The notes under the pieces: model-generated
The model's database searches: none
Told to the model about the DNA's origin: nothing
What the model saw: only the letters and a program-made list of their open reading frames with translations
Part shown: piece by piece, positions 31,894 through 38,328 of the stretch
Layout of the letters: every line of letters starts with the position of its first letter
Numbering within the stretch: the first letter of the stretch is position 1
Source: a virus
Length of the DNA: 41,326 nucleotides
Direction: 5' to 3' (one strand)
IMG/VR virus record: IMGVR_UViG_3300006736_000017
Location: 1 to 41,326 of that record
Position numbers and translations under genes: made by a program

Positions 31894-32793
31894 ATGGCGC
31901 GAATCCGATCAATCAAGCCCGAGTTCTTCCACCATGAGGGCCTCGCTTCATGCACTCCGCATGCTCGCCTGCTGTTCGTTGCGATGCTGCAGCTCGCGGA
32001 CAGGTCGGGGCGTTTCCGGTGGATCCCAATGCAGGTCCATGCCCACGCCTTCCCCCATGAGCGCGAGCTCGACATCCCGGCCCTGGCCGCGGAACTCGAG
32101 GGGATCGGGTGCATTCGGACCTACACCGTGGGCGGCAAGCGTTTTGTAGATGTAGAAAACTTCACCAAGCACCAGAAAGTACCTAATTCTGAAAGGAAAT
32201 CCGTACTTCCGCAGGTGTCCCAAGAAACTTTGACAACTTTTGTTGGACACGATGTCAAACAAAGTAGGCATTGGAGGGATGGAGGTATGGAGGGAGACAG
32301 TGTCTCTAGTGGTCTGAATGGTAAGGATGTAGACCTTGGTACTTCTGTTAGCAGAGTCTGGAATACATATAAAAAGTATCACCCTAGAAGTAGGCACGCT
32401 CCTCCCAAGAGTTGGCGAGAGATGGTGGAGGATGCTCTTGGGGAGTACAGCGCTGACGAGCTTTGTCTTGTTGTCCGCTGGGCGAAGGAGAGCAGGGACT
32501 ACTCGTTCCAGCGAAGTAAGAAGCTCGACAAGCTCAACAACATCCTCGCCTTCACAAAACTGCCGGGCAGGATCGAGTCTGCCCTGGAGTGGGCCGGGGT
32601 GGCGACTTCCCTGGAGTCGTACCTTGAGGCGAACGCTCAGGCTGCCATCAGGTACAAGGATGAGTTCGAGCAGGGGGGCAGGGCCATGGACCCGGGCACC
32701 CTCACCCACTACATGCAGGAGTATGGCCTTCCGGTTCCGTCTCCTGACATCGAGGCGAAGGTGATCAAATGGTTGATGAAGAGGAAGGTGTAG
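31894..32793 (+). CDS. phage replisome organiser / replication initiation protein
   Basis: 299 residues. The first 95 residues (ARIRSIKPEFFHHEGLAS, ARLLFVAMLQLADRSGRFRW, YTVGGKRFVDVENFTKHQKV) match the winged-helix N-terminal domain of phage replisome organisers, which bind the origin and load the helicase. Residues about 100-140 form a Ser/Gly-rich linker. Residues about 145-235 (SRVWNTYKKYHPRSRHAPP; KKLDKLNNILAFTKLPGR) resemble the helicase-loading C-terminal domain. The gene ends 25 bases inside the helicase gene. No DnaC-type AAA loader is present, so this protein may load the helicase itself. Confidence 0.75.
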   Translation: MARIRSIKPEFFHHEGLASCTPHARLLFVAMLQLADRSGRFRWIPMQVHAHAFPHERELDIPALAAELEGIGCIRTYTVGGKRFVDVENFTKHQKVPNSERKSVLPQVSQETLTTFVGHDVKQSRHWRDGGMEGDSVSSGLNGKDVDLGTSVSRVWNTYKKYHPRSRHAPPKSWREMVEDALGEYSADELCLVVRWAKESRDYSFQRSKKLDKLNNILAFTKLPGRIESALEWAGVATSLESYLEANAQAAIRYKDEFEQGGRAMDPGTLTHYMQEYGLPVPSPDIEAKVIKWLMKRKV

Positions 32794-34109
32794 GAGAGAT
32801 GTTTTCATTCAGTACTGAGTCTTCAGAGCGGGCTCTTGTTGGTGCGGTGTTCCTTGGCGGTGAGCGTGTTTTCTACGAAGCGGAGTCCCTTGGGTTGAGG
32901 GAGGACCACTTCTCGAAGCCGGGTAACAGGCTGCTCTGGGCGGTCTTTCGTGACGGCCTTGAGGGTGGGGTCAAGCCAGACGTCGGGATGATCTACGAGC
33001 GACACGAGCGGGACATCGTCAAGTTCGGAGGCTTCTCCTGGTTGAGCAGTTTCAGTGGTGCCTGTGGCTCCATCCACCATGTCCCCAGTTACGTGGACCG
33101 GGTGATCGCCGGCCACCGTCGAGCGAAGATCCTCCACGCAGCTCGGCTGGCCCTCGAGGCCGGCAAGTCACCAGACAACACGGCGGCAGACATTCACGCC
33201 CTCCTAGAGGGGGCTCTGAGTGACTCTGCGGGTGAGGTTGGCGTTGGGTCCGAACTAGAAACAGCAGAGAGCCTCGTCATGGACTGGGCGGCGAGGAGAC
33301 AGTCTGTCCTCGACGGTGAGACTGAGTCCGATGAGCTGACGTGGGACATCCATGCGCTTGATCGGTTCGTGGCAGCGGGCCCAGGTCACTTGGTTGTTAT
33401 CGGGGGTCGCCCGAAGATGGGGAAGAGCCAGCTCGCTCTCTCCATCATGGCGAACATCTCTAGGAAGTACGGCCCGACCCTCTTCTGTTCTGCGGAGATG
33501 GGGAGGGATGCCCTCGCCAGGCGGATCCTCTCCTCAAGCGCAGACATCAAGACAACAGACCCCAAGGCCTTCGCGGAGGGTACTGCTCGGGTGTTCAGGG
33601 AGTGGCTCGATGTCCCGATGTTCTTCGACTACAAGGCGCGTTCCTTCCAAAACGTCTCGGCCTCCATCCGCTTCGCCCACCGCAAGCACGGCATCAGGGC
33701 TGCGGCGATTGACTACCTGCAGTTGCTCGAGATGGCCGGCGCGAGGACCGAGGAGGAGGAGATCGGACGAGCCTCTAAGGGTTTCAAGAACCTTGCGGAG
33801 GACCTCGGCATCCCCATCGTCCTTCTCGTCCAAGTGAACCGTCGTTGCGAGGAGAGGGCGGACAAGCGTCCGGTTATGTCCGACATCCGCGGGTCTGGCC
33901 GTGTCGAGCAGGACGCAGACGCTGTCGTCTTCGTCTACCGGGAGTCCTACTACAACGAGCGGTTCGCTCGCCCCAGCCAAGTGGAGCTCCTCGTCCGAGC
34001 TAACCGGCACGGTCCCGCCGGAACGGGCATCGCCTTCTGGCGTCCGGGTGGTGGGTGGTTCCGCGACCCGACCCCCTGGGAGTCCCTAGGCAAGAGGGAC
34101 CTCGACTAG
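32769..34109 (+). CDS. DnaB-like replicative helicase
   Basis: 446 residues. Walker A GGRPKMGKS at 212-220, catalytic Glu in FCSAEM (E243), Walker B AAIDYLQLL at 313-320, then VQVNRR (355-359), SDIRGSGRVEQDAD (371-384) and RANRHGPAGT (410-419) are all in DnaB order. The N-terminal 150 residues are the helical hexamer-forming domain (RALVGAVFLGG). The start at 32769 overlaps the organiser gene by 25 bases and has AAGGTGATC before it; an ATG at 32799 with AGGAG only two bases away is the alternative. It unwinds the fork in the 5'-3' direction; no primase is encoded here. Confidence 0.88.
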   Translation: MVDEEEGVGEMFSFSTESSERALVGAVFLGGERVFYEAESLGLREDHFSKPGNRLLWAVFRDGLEGGVKPDVGMIYERHERDIVKFGGFSWLSSFSGACGSIHHVPSYVDRVIAGHRRAKILHAARLALEAGKSPDNTAADIHALLEGALSDSAGEVGVGSELETAESLVMDWAARRQSVLDGETESDELTWDIHALDRFVAAGPGHLVVIGGRPKMGKSQLALSIMANISRKYGPTLFCSAEMGRDALARRILSSSADIKTTDPKAFAEGTARVFREWLDVPMFFDYKARSFQNVSASIRFAHRKHGIRAAAIDYLQLLEMAGARTEEEEIGRASKGFKNLAEDLGIPIVLLVQVNRRCEERADKRPVMSDIRGSGRVEQDADAVVFVYRESYYNERFARPSQVELLVRANRHGPAGTGIAFWRPGGGWFRDPTPWESLGKRDLD

Positions 34110-34126
34110 ACGGATCCAGCCGAGGT

Positions 34127-34188
34127 CCCCCTGCGGGGGCGCGGTGGCTTGGGGGTGGGGGGGGAGCAGCCGCGCCGGGTGCGGGGGG
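34127..34188 (+). other. hairpin plus G-run tract at convergent junction
   Basis: CCCCC (34127-34131) pairs with GGGGG (34135-34139) around a TGC loop, 18 bases after the helicase stop. Then G-runs lie at 34151-34155, 34157-34164, 34177-34179 and 34183-34188, so a G-quadruplex could form on the plus strand. It fills the 85-base gap between two convergent genes and probably acts to end transcription. Confidence 0.5.
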
Positions 34189-34194
34189 AGGATA

Positions 34195-34506
34195 CTACTC
34201 CTCGTTTAGGATTGACATTGCTCTTTCTAGGGCCGATGGAAGTCCGCGCTGGTGGCGGGCCTGGTGGACGGCCTGCTTCGTGACTCCCATGTCCTCTGCC
34301 ACCCGGGCGTCGGACCAGACTCCAAGCTTGGGGTGGTACTCGCCCAGGGGCTTGGTCAGGATGCTGGCGCCGAACCTCCTTAGGGCACTGCGGGCGGTGC
34401 GCCGGTCCACTCCCCACTTCGCAGCAAGGCCGGTGACGCTCCCAATCTTCTGGTAATCCCCGAGGAACAGTTCCCTCATCTCGTCGGTGATAGCTGGTGG
34501 TCTCAT
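34195..34506 (-). CDS. HTH DNA-binding protein with two helix-turn-helix motifs
   Basis: 103 residues from the ATG at 34506, which overlaps the methyltransferase stop (ATGA). Two helix-turn-helix units are visible: IGSVTGLAAKWGVDRRTARS (about 24-43) and ARVAEDMGVTKQAVHQARHQ (about 69-88). Such double-HTH small proteins are common in phages as regulators. The longer frame reaching to 34830 runs through the methyltransferase gene and is rejected. As the last gene of the leftward block it may control the helicase-block end or the methyltransferase. Confidence 0.65.
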   Translation of the reverse strand: MRPPAITDEMRELFLGDYQKIGSVTGLAAKWGVDRRTARSALRRFGASILTKPLGEYHPKLGVWSDARVAEDMGVTKQAVHQARHQRGLPSALERAMSILNEE

Positions 34507-35717
34507 GCGATGGTCTCCTTCTCTGCTTTGATTATTTGTTCTGCGATCCGCTGAGCCACGATTGGCGTAACGGCATTTCCTACCTGTCGGTACTGGCTGG
34601 TCTTCGTTCCCTGGATGGGGTGGTCGCCAGGAAAGTCCATGAGGCGAGCACACTCGGCCACTGACAGCCTTCTGCGTCCAGTTGCGAGCCAGAGTGTGTC
34701 CGAGGCCCTTGCCGGCCCTCCCTGGGCCGTCCAGCCCGTGCTCTCTTTCCCGTTGGTCCCCTTGTACTCGGTCGCACTGACGAGAGCGCTGGGCCTGTCC
34801 AAGAGTTCGGGGTGCTCCCCCTTCCTCCACCTAGGAAGAACAACCCACGGGCCACCGTTCCCAATCTGCACGGCTGGGATCGTAGTACACGGCTCGTCCG
34901 TCAGGTCCCGGTAGTTCCTCTTGTGTGCGAGCTCGGGCGTCTGCGGGTTCCTTCCACCCCCGATGACCCGAAGCATCTGGTTCCCTTTGCCCCCGATGGT
35001 GGGCGCCGGCTCGTCCGTGCCCGCTGGCCTCTCTTGTCTCGGGTTGTTGCTCGAGTTCCTGCTACCGCTGAGCTCGCCGGTCAGCCCGAGGGCGTGGCCC
35101 ACGGTGTTCCAGGGCAGGAGGTTCTTGTCGAAGAGCTCCCGCTCCTTCCCCGGGTCGCTGTGTGTCGGCTCGGGCCACTCGATGGGGTGGGGGCCGGCGA
35201 CGATGAACACCCTGCGCCTCCGCTGGGGAACCCCGAAGTTTGCGCTGTCCAAGACCTTCCAGTCAACCCACCTGAAGTGGCGACGGAGGTCTTGGAGGAT
35301 CACCTGATTGAAGTAGGCATTCGGGCAGAGGGGTGTCCCGATGCAGCACTTCCCCTGCTTGCAGGCGCCCTTGTGGTTGGTGAGTCCGACCACGTTCTCT
35401 CCCACGAACCAAGTGGGCCGGAGGAAATCAACCACCTCAACGGTGGCGGGCCACATGTTCCTGTCGTCCTGAGCCCCCTTCCTTTTGCCGGCGGTAGACC
35501 ACGCTTGGCAGGGGAAGGACGACCACAGGAGGTCTGGTGCCATGCCCTCGTACAAGGACAGGTCACGAACATCCCCCTGGACCGCAGGGAGTCCCGCAGC
35601 CCGCAGCGTGGAGCAGGCATCCTCGTCCCACTCCACACAGGCGAGGTGCTCACACCCCGCAGCCTCGAGTCCGAGGGCAGCGCCCCCAGCTCCGGCGAAC
35701 AGTTCAAGTACTTTCAT
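34503..35717 (-). CDS. DNA (cytosine-5) methyltransferase
   Basis: 404 residues, GGAAGGAGAAGAGAG before the ATG. Motif I LELFAGAGGAALGLEAAGC (4-22) binds AdoMet; motif IV SFPCQAWSTAG has the catalytic C70; motif VI ENVVG at 107-111; motif VIII PQRRRRVFIV (164-173); motif IX RRRLSVAECARLMDFP (348-363); motif X RQVGNAVTP (377-385). A short insert with C119, C124, C125 and C131 (ACKQGKCCIGTPLC) may hold zinc. It methylates cytosine C5 in a sequence not deducible here, likely to escape host restriction. No partner restriction enzyme is present. Confidence 0.9.
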   Translation of the reverse strand: MKVLELFAGAGGAALGLEAAGCEHLACVEWDEDACSTLRAAGLPAVQGDVRDLSLYEGMAPDLLWSSFPCQAWSTAGKRKGAQDDRNMWPATVEVVDFLRPTWFVGENVVGLTNHKGACKQGKCCIGTPLCPNAYFNQVILQDLRRHFRWVDWKVLDSANFGVPQRRRRVFIVAGPHPIEWPEPTHSDPGKERELFDKNLLPWNTVGHALGLTGELSGSRNSSNNPRQERPAGTDEPAPTIGGKGNQMLRVIGGGRNPQTPELAHKRNYRDLTDEPCTTIPAVQIGNGGPWVVLPRWRKGEHPELLDRPSALVSATEYKGTNGKESTGWTAQGGPARASDTLWLATGRRRLSVAECARLMDFPGDHPIQGTKTSQYRQVGNAVTPIVAQRIAEQIIKAEKETIA

Positions 35718-35868
35718 CTCTCTTCTCCTTCCTTGCTATGTCACAGTCGCCAGACCTGACGACCTCCTGGTACTCGTACTCAATGCACTCTTCACACTCG
35801 TCGGGGTGTGTTGTGTAGTACTCGGTGCCGCACCCCTTGCAGCGCCTCGCTTCGGTTGAATCTCTCAC
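35704..35868 (-). CDS. small zinc-ribbon protein
   Basis: 54 residues from the GTG at 35868, six bases after GGAAGGAG. A longer form from the ATG at 35904 would overlap the next gene by 23 bases, so GTG is preferred. C10-x2-C13 (RRCKGCGTEYY) and C25-x2-C28 (ECEECIEYEY) form a zinc ribbon, and a charged tail follows. It overlaps the methyltransferase start by 14 bases, with the methyltransferase ribosome site in its last codons. Confidence 0.65.
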   Translation of the reverse strand: MRDSTEARRCKGCGTEYYTTHPDECEECIEYEYQEVVRSGDCDIARKEKRDEST

Positions 35869-35881
35869 GTACCGCTCCTTC

Positions 35882-36118
35882 CTAAAGCCACTCACACTCG
35901 CCAAACGGCAGGCGGTGGACGTAAAGTCCTGCGTATTTTGCGTAGCTACTAAAGCTTCGCCCTTCCGGCAGCCCGTATCCCTTCTTCGCGCCCTCGTAGT
36001 ACGAGTCTCGAATTGCCCTGATGGCCTCGTTCCTCGTCCTGCCCACCGCCGTCAGGGAGTACCCGTAGACGTCGAGCTCGGCTAGATAGACACCCTCCGC
36101 CTCCTTCTTCTTGCTCAT
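35882..36118 (-). CDS. hypothetical small protein
   Basis: 78 residues, GAGGAAGC before the ATG. Starts MSKKKEAEGVYLAELDVYGY, with a beta strand followed by a helix of the form 'SLTAVGRTRNEAIRAIRDSYYEGAK'. The strand-strand-helix with a 'GRTxxEA' turn is typical of small antitoxin-like or HicB-like proteins, but the rest is too different to call one. The last residues include ECEWL. It belongs to the leftward accessory set, and the function is unknown. Confidence 0.6.
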   Translation of the reverse strand: MSKKKEAEGVYLAELDVYGYSLTAVGRTRNEAIRAIRDSYYEGAKKGYGLPEGRSFSSYAKYAGLYVHRLPFGECEWL

Positions 36119-36126
36119 GCTTCCTC

Positions 36127-36483
36127 CTAATAGTCCGCGCTTTTGAATGGCGCGGATGGGTCGTTCCAGGCGTAGTCAAGCTGGTCCTTCGGGGCGTCTT
36201 CGTCGGCCCACCGGTCGGTGTCCGGGTCGAGGTCTTCCTCTTCCGGGTGGCGGACTACAGAGACCTCGTTCTGGGTTTCAATCCAGACGTGGGCCCCACA
36301 GGACAGTGGCTTGTGCGGTCGGTAGATGACTCGGGCCACCTCCCTGCCTTCTCGGTCGTAGACGATGGCCTCATGGCCGTAGTCGTTTGACTTGTAGGTC
36401 TTCACGGTCAGGACCGGGTCGGCCTTGCCGTGCTTCCGGTTCGCTTTGATGATGTGTTGGTTGACGTGGATGATGGTCTTCAT
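36127..36483 (-). CDS. hypothetical protein
   Basis: 118 residues, GGAGAAGAG before the ATG. Residues 1-75 are beta-rich (KTIIHVNQHIIKANRKHG; HEAIVYDREGREVARVIYRP), and the rest is acidic and disordered (EEEDLDPDTDRWADED). The first strand-rich part resembles small phage domains that sense or mimic something by an antiparallel sheet, though no family is named. It is kept because of the ribosome site, its close spacing (8 bases) to the next gene, and clean codon use. Confidence 0.6.
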   Translation of the reverse strand: MKTIIHVNQHIIKANRKHGKADPVLTVKTYKSNDYGHEAIVYDREGREVARVIYRPHKPLSCGAHVWIETQNEVSVVRHPEEEDLDPDTDRWADEDAPKDQLDYAWNDPSAPFKSADY

Positions 36484-36504
36484 TTCTCTTCTCCTGGTTC
36501 GTTG

Positions 36505-36642
36505 TTAAGTGCCGGTTTGACCACCTTCAATCAGGCGTCCGTTCACCACGCTGCCATCCCGACAGCACCGGCAGGCATACCAGTCATCACCTTGAGTTAT
36601 GATCGGCGGCTCAGGTGACGGCTGGCGGAGGGAGTGAGCCGC
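36505..36642 (-). pseudogene. orphan frame without start, in phase with the upstream amber stop
   Basis: Reading through the TAG of the gene at 36643-37056 gives 45 more codons to TAA at 36505. The sequence looks like coding DNA: GDDWYACRCCRDGSVVNG carries a zinc-like C-R-C-C cluster, followed by GRLIEGGQTGT. No ATG, GTG or TTG precedes the Cys cluster in this frame. Either stop-codon readthrough extends the upstream protein to about 216 residues, or this is the remnant of a small zinc gene that lost its start. The 159-base gap holds nothing else I can see. Confidence 0.4.
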
Positions 36643-37056
36643 CTAGCCGTTGCTTTGCCTCTGGAGTCCGGTCTTCACCGAGTCCAGGTGGAACTTGTAG
36701 ACCTTCCCGTTGGTGATGCTCTCACCCAACACGGGGTACTTCCTCGCCCTCGGCTTGATGCCGCAGACCCGGAACACGCCATTGAAGGTCTTGAACATCT
36801 TCCCGTAGTCATCCGGCTCGAGGCCGAAGCGAGGCGCGAGCTTCCGGAACTCAGTCTCCTTCGGGTCGATAGCCTCTCCGTCCTCGGCCCTCTCGGGGAC
36901 GACGAACTTGAACGCCACCGGGATCTCAGTGCTGGAGTACGTGCAGTGCTTCCTAGACACGACGATGCCGTGCCTCATGGCGATTTGGCCCAGAGCCTCC
37001 TCCGCCTCATCAAGGAGCATCTTCACAGTGCTTCGGTCAACAGAGTTAATAGTCAT
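36643..37056 (-). CDS. hypothetical phage protein
   Basis: 137 residues from the ATG at 37056, with AAGGAAGGAAAG upstream; the longer frame to 37155 has no site. Residues 10-35 are helical (STVKMLLDEAEEALGQIAMR) and residues 40-125 mix strands and helices, with FRKLAPRFGLEPDDYGKMFK and the end phrase ITNGKVYKFHLDSVKTGL. This last pattern ('xNGKxYKFxxxxV') recurs in many phage accessory proteins of unknown function. Followed by TAG and the open frame described above. Confidence 0.6.
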   Translation of the reverse strand: MTINSVDRSTVKMLLDEAEEALGQIAMRHGIVVSRKHCTYSSTEIPVAFKFVVPERAEDGEAIDPKETEFRKLAPRFGLEPDDYGKMFKTFNGVFRVCGIKPRARKYPVLGESITNGKVYKFHLDSVKTGLQRQSNG

Positions 37057-37078
37057 CAGTCTTTCCTTCCTTTGCCGT

Positions 37079-37294
37079 CTAGTTGGCAGTTTTTGGTGAC
37101 GGCCCTGCCTCTCGGGCAACGAACCGACCACCGACACACCCAGCCCAGGCAACAAACGCCTGTTCTCGGGACATCGTTTTAGTGAACATAATCGCCAGCG
37201 AACCGGTCTCGTGAGAGACCGTGAGCCCCGACTTCAGCAACAAGAGAAGCTCTGGGAACGGGAGCCTCTCCCTCTCATCGACAATCCTTCCCAC
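37079..37294 (-). CDS. hypothetical protein, GTG start overlapping Cys-rich gene
   Basis: 71 residues from the GTG at 37294, which shares its G with the TAG of the ten-Cys gene (TAGTG) and has GGGGAG six bases upstream. A longer frame to 37465 runs through that gene. Opening MGRIVDERERLPFPELLLLLKS is a charged helix with a Leu run; later come SLAIMFTKTMSREQAFVAWA and GCVGGRF, a possible buried helix. Not recognised. The Leu run is too short for a clear membrane helix. Confidence 0.6.
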   Translation of the reverse strand: MGRIVDERERLPFPELLLLLKSGLTVSHETGSLAIMFTKTMSREQAFVAWAGCVGGRFVAREAGPSPKTAN

Positions 37295-37605
37295 TACATT
37301 CTCCCCGGCCCATGGTCGGCCTCGTGCTGTCGCTGCAGTTCGAGCTCGACTTCGGGGCCACAGGCAACGCAAAGCCCGTCGTCTCCCATGGTTGCTCCGG
37401 GCACCCGACAGGACGGGCAGAGGCACTCGCACTGGCAAGCAGTGCAGCCTCCACACGCGCTGCACCAGGTCTCGGGTGGTCGTCCTTTTCTCTCCTCATG
37501 AGTACTCCCTGGGGGCCATCCGCCCCCCTCTACTAGGTTGAAGATTCCTTCGGCTTGTTTCCTGCCTTCCTCGGTCATCTCACTCCACGACGGCTGGTCA
37601 GTCAT
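37294..37605 (-). CDS. Cys-rich putative zinc protein (10 Cys)
   Basis: 103 residues from the ATG at 37605, which overlaps the stop of the gene before (ATGA) and follows GGAGGAAGC. Residues 48-66 pack eight cysteines (C48, 51, 54, 57, 59, 61, 63, 66), and C79-x2-C82 follow (GLCVACGPEV). Such density suggests two or three zinc ions in a compact fold. Residues 1-45 are acidic/Pro-rich. It may bind RNA, DNA or a host enzyme. A second ten-Cys protein lies at 40458, with a different spacing, so they are not simple copies. Confidence 0.6.
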   Translation of the reverse strand: MTDQPSWSEMTEEGRKQAEGIFNLVEGGGWPPGSTHEERKGRPPETWCSACGGCTACQCECLCPSCRVPGATMGDDGLCVACGPEVELELQRQHEADHGPGRM

Positions 37606-37859
37606 GCTTCCTCCTGGGCCGCGTTCAGCGCGGTCTGGATGGCGATGGCGATGGCGAGCCCGCGCTGGTTGTCGTCCTGGTCGGTGCGGTCGCACTTGAC
37701 AAGGGCGATGGTCCGCTCACAGGCGTCCACGATGCGGTAGGACCCGTCGTTGTCGCAATACACCTCAACCGGGCCAGAGCCCAGCGTGTAGCGGGGGTCA
37801 TGGCGTCGCCCGTTGCGCTCCTCCGCAGCTTCGCGGGCCATGTCGAATGCAGTCCTCAT
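37602..37859 (-). CDS. hypothetical protein
   Basis: 85 residues. Residues 1-18 are a charged helix (AFDMAREAAEERNGRRHDPR), then strands (VEVYCDNDGSYRIVDACERTI) and a final helix (LAIAIAIQTALNAAQEE). The 'VxxxDNDGSYRIVDA' strand pair followed by a C-terminal Ala-rich helix occurs in small phage accessory proteins. The stop overlaps the start of the ten-Cys gene by four bases. Function unknown. Confidence 0.6.
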   Translation of the reverse strand: MRTAFDMAREAAEERNGRRHDPRYTLGSGPVEVYCDNDGSYRIVDACERTIALVKCDRTDQDDNQRGLAIAIAIQTALNAAQEEA

Positions 37860-37862
37860 GGT

Positions 37863-38066
37863 CTAGTCCCTCCGTCCAAGTTGGACCGAGACGACGGCGC
37901 CTTCCAGGGCCGTCACAAAGATGCCCCAGAGGAGGTCGTCGGACACCTCGGTGGTGGTGGTGGTAGTGGTCATGTTCTCTCCAGTTGGGGTTGGGGGTTG
38001 GGGGTTGGGGAGGATGTCCCAGAGCCGCTTGTAGAGCCTGGCCTTGCTTTGTCTTGGGGTCGTCAT
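37863..38066 (-). CDS. hypothetical protein with Pro/Thr linker and internal start
   Basis: 67 residues from the ATG at 38066, with GGAAGGAGAAGAG upstream. A basic N-terminus (TTPRQSKARLYKRLWDIL) leads through NPQPPTPTG to a poly-Thr run (MTTTTTTTE) and a helix (DDLLWGIFVTALEGAVVSV). The ATG at 37973 (residue 32) has GGAG five bases before it, so a shorter 36-residue form, without the basic half, may also be made. The Pro linker is coded by a TTGGGG-like repeat. Function unknown. Confidence 0.55.
   Translation of the reverse strand: MTTPRQSKARLYKRLWDILPNPQPPTPTGENMTTTTTTTEVSDDLLWGIFVTALEGAVVSVQLGRRD
37987..38010 (+). repeat. TTGGGG(G)-type tandem repeat, G-quadruplex motif
   Basis: Four G-runs (37987-37990, 37993-37997, 38000-38004, 38007-38010) separated by TT, as in telomeric DNA. 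Such short loops favour a very stable parallel G-quadruplex on the plus strand. It codes for the Pro/Thr linker of the gene at 37863-38066. Confidence 0.85.
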
Positions 38067-38305
38067 GTCTCTTCTCCTTCCAGTGTTTTGAGCACGGACT
38101 GTGCATTTAGCTTCGCTATCAACAGGCCATCTAGGTCGCCATCAAGAGACTTGATGAAGACCTTTAGGGCGTCCATGAGGAGGCGCTTCTCCTCTAGGGT
38201 TTTCATCCACTTGATTGCCCATGTTCGGTTGAGTTCGACGTAGTCGGCTGCGTCTGGCCCGGTGTGCCAGTCGCCGCTCCGCTCGTCGTAGTTGTTCTTG
38301 TCCAT
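38063..38305 (-). CDS. hypothetical helical protein
   Basis: 80 residues from the ATG at 38305; the upstream purine tract GGAGGAGGGAG is the ribosome site. A polar N-terminus (DKNNYDERSGDWHTGPDA) is followed by charged helices (WAIKWMKTLEEKRLLMDALK and KVFIKSLDGDLDGLLIAKLN). The long frame to 38398 lacks a better site. The stop overlaps the next start by ATGA. Function unknown. Confidence 0.6.
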   Translation of the reverse strand: MDKNNYDERSGDWHTGPDAADYVELNRTWAIKWMKTLEEKRLLMDALKVFIKSLDGDLDGLLIAKLNAQSVLKTLEGEET

Positions 38306-38328
38306 GTCAGTCAGCTCCCTCCTCCTTC

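Noticed and set aside
31628-34109. Sign of a temperate phage (integrase, attachment site)
   Set aside because: A Cro-like regulator and divergent promoters are present, but no integrase, excisionase, clear CI repressor or tRNA-like site was found, so lysogeny is not claimed.
34195-34830. Longer form (211 residues) of the HTH gene
   Set aside because: The extension runs through the methyltransferase gene in another frame; the ATG at 34506 is ATGA-coupled to the methyltransferase stop.
35704-35904. ATG start at 35904 for the 54-residue zinc ribbon
   Set aside because: It overlaps the neighbouring gene by 23 bases, and GTG at 35868 lies six bases after GGAAGGAG.
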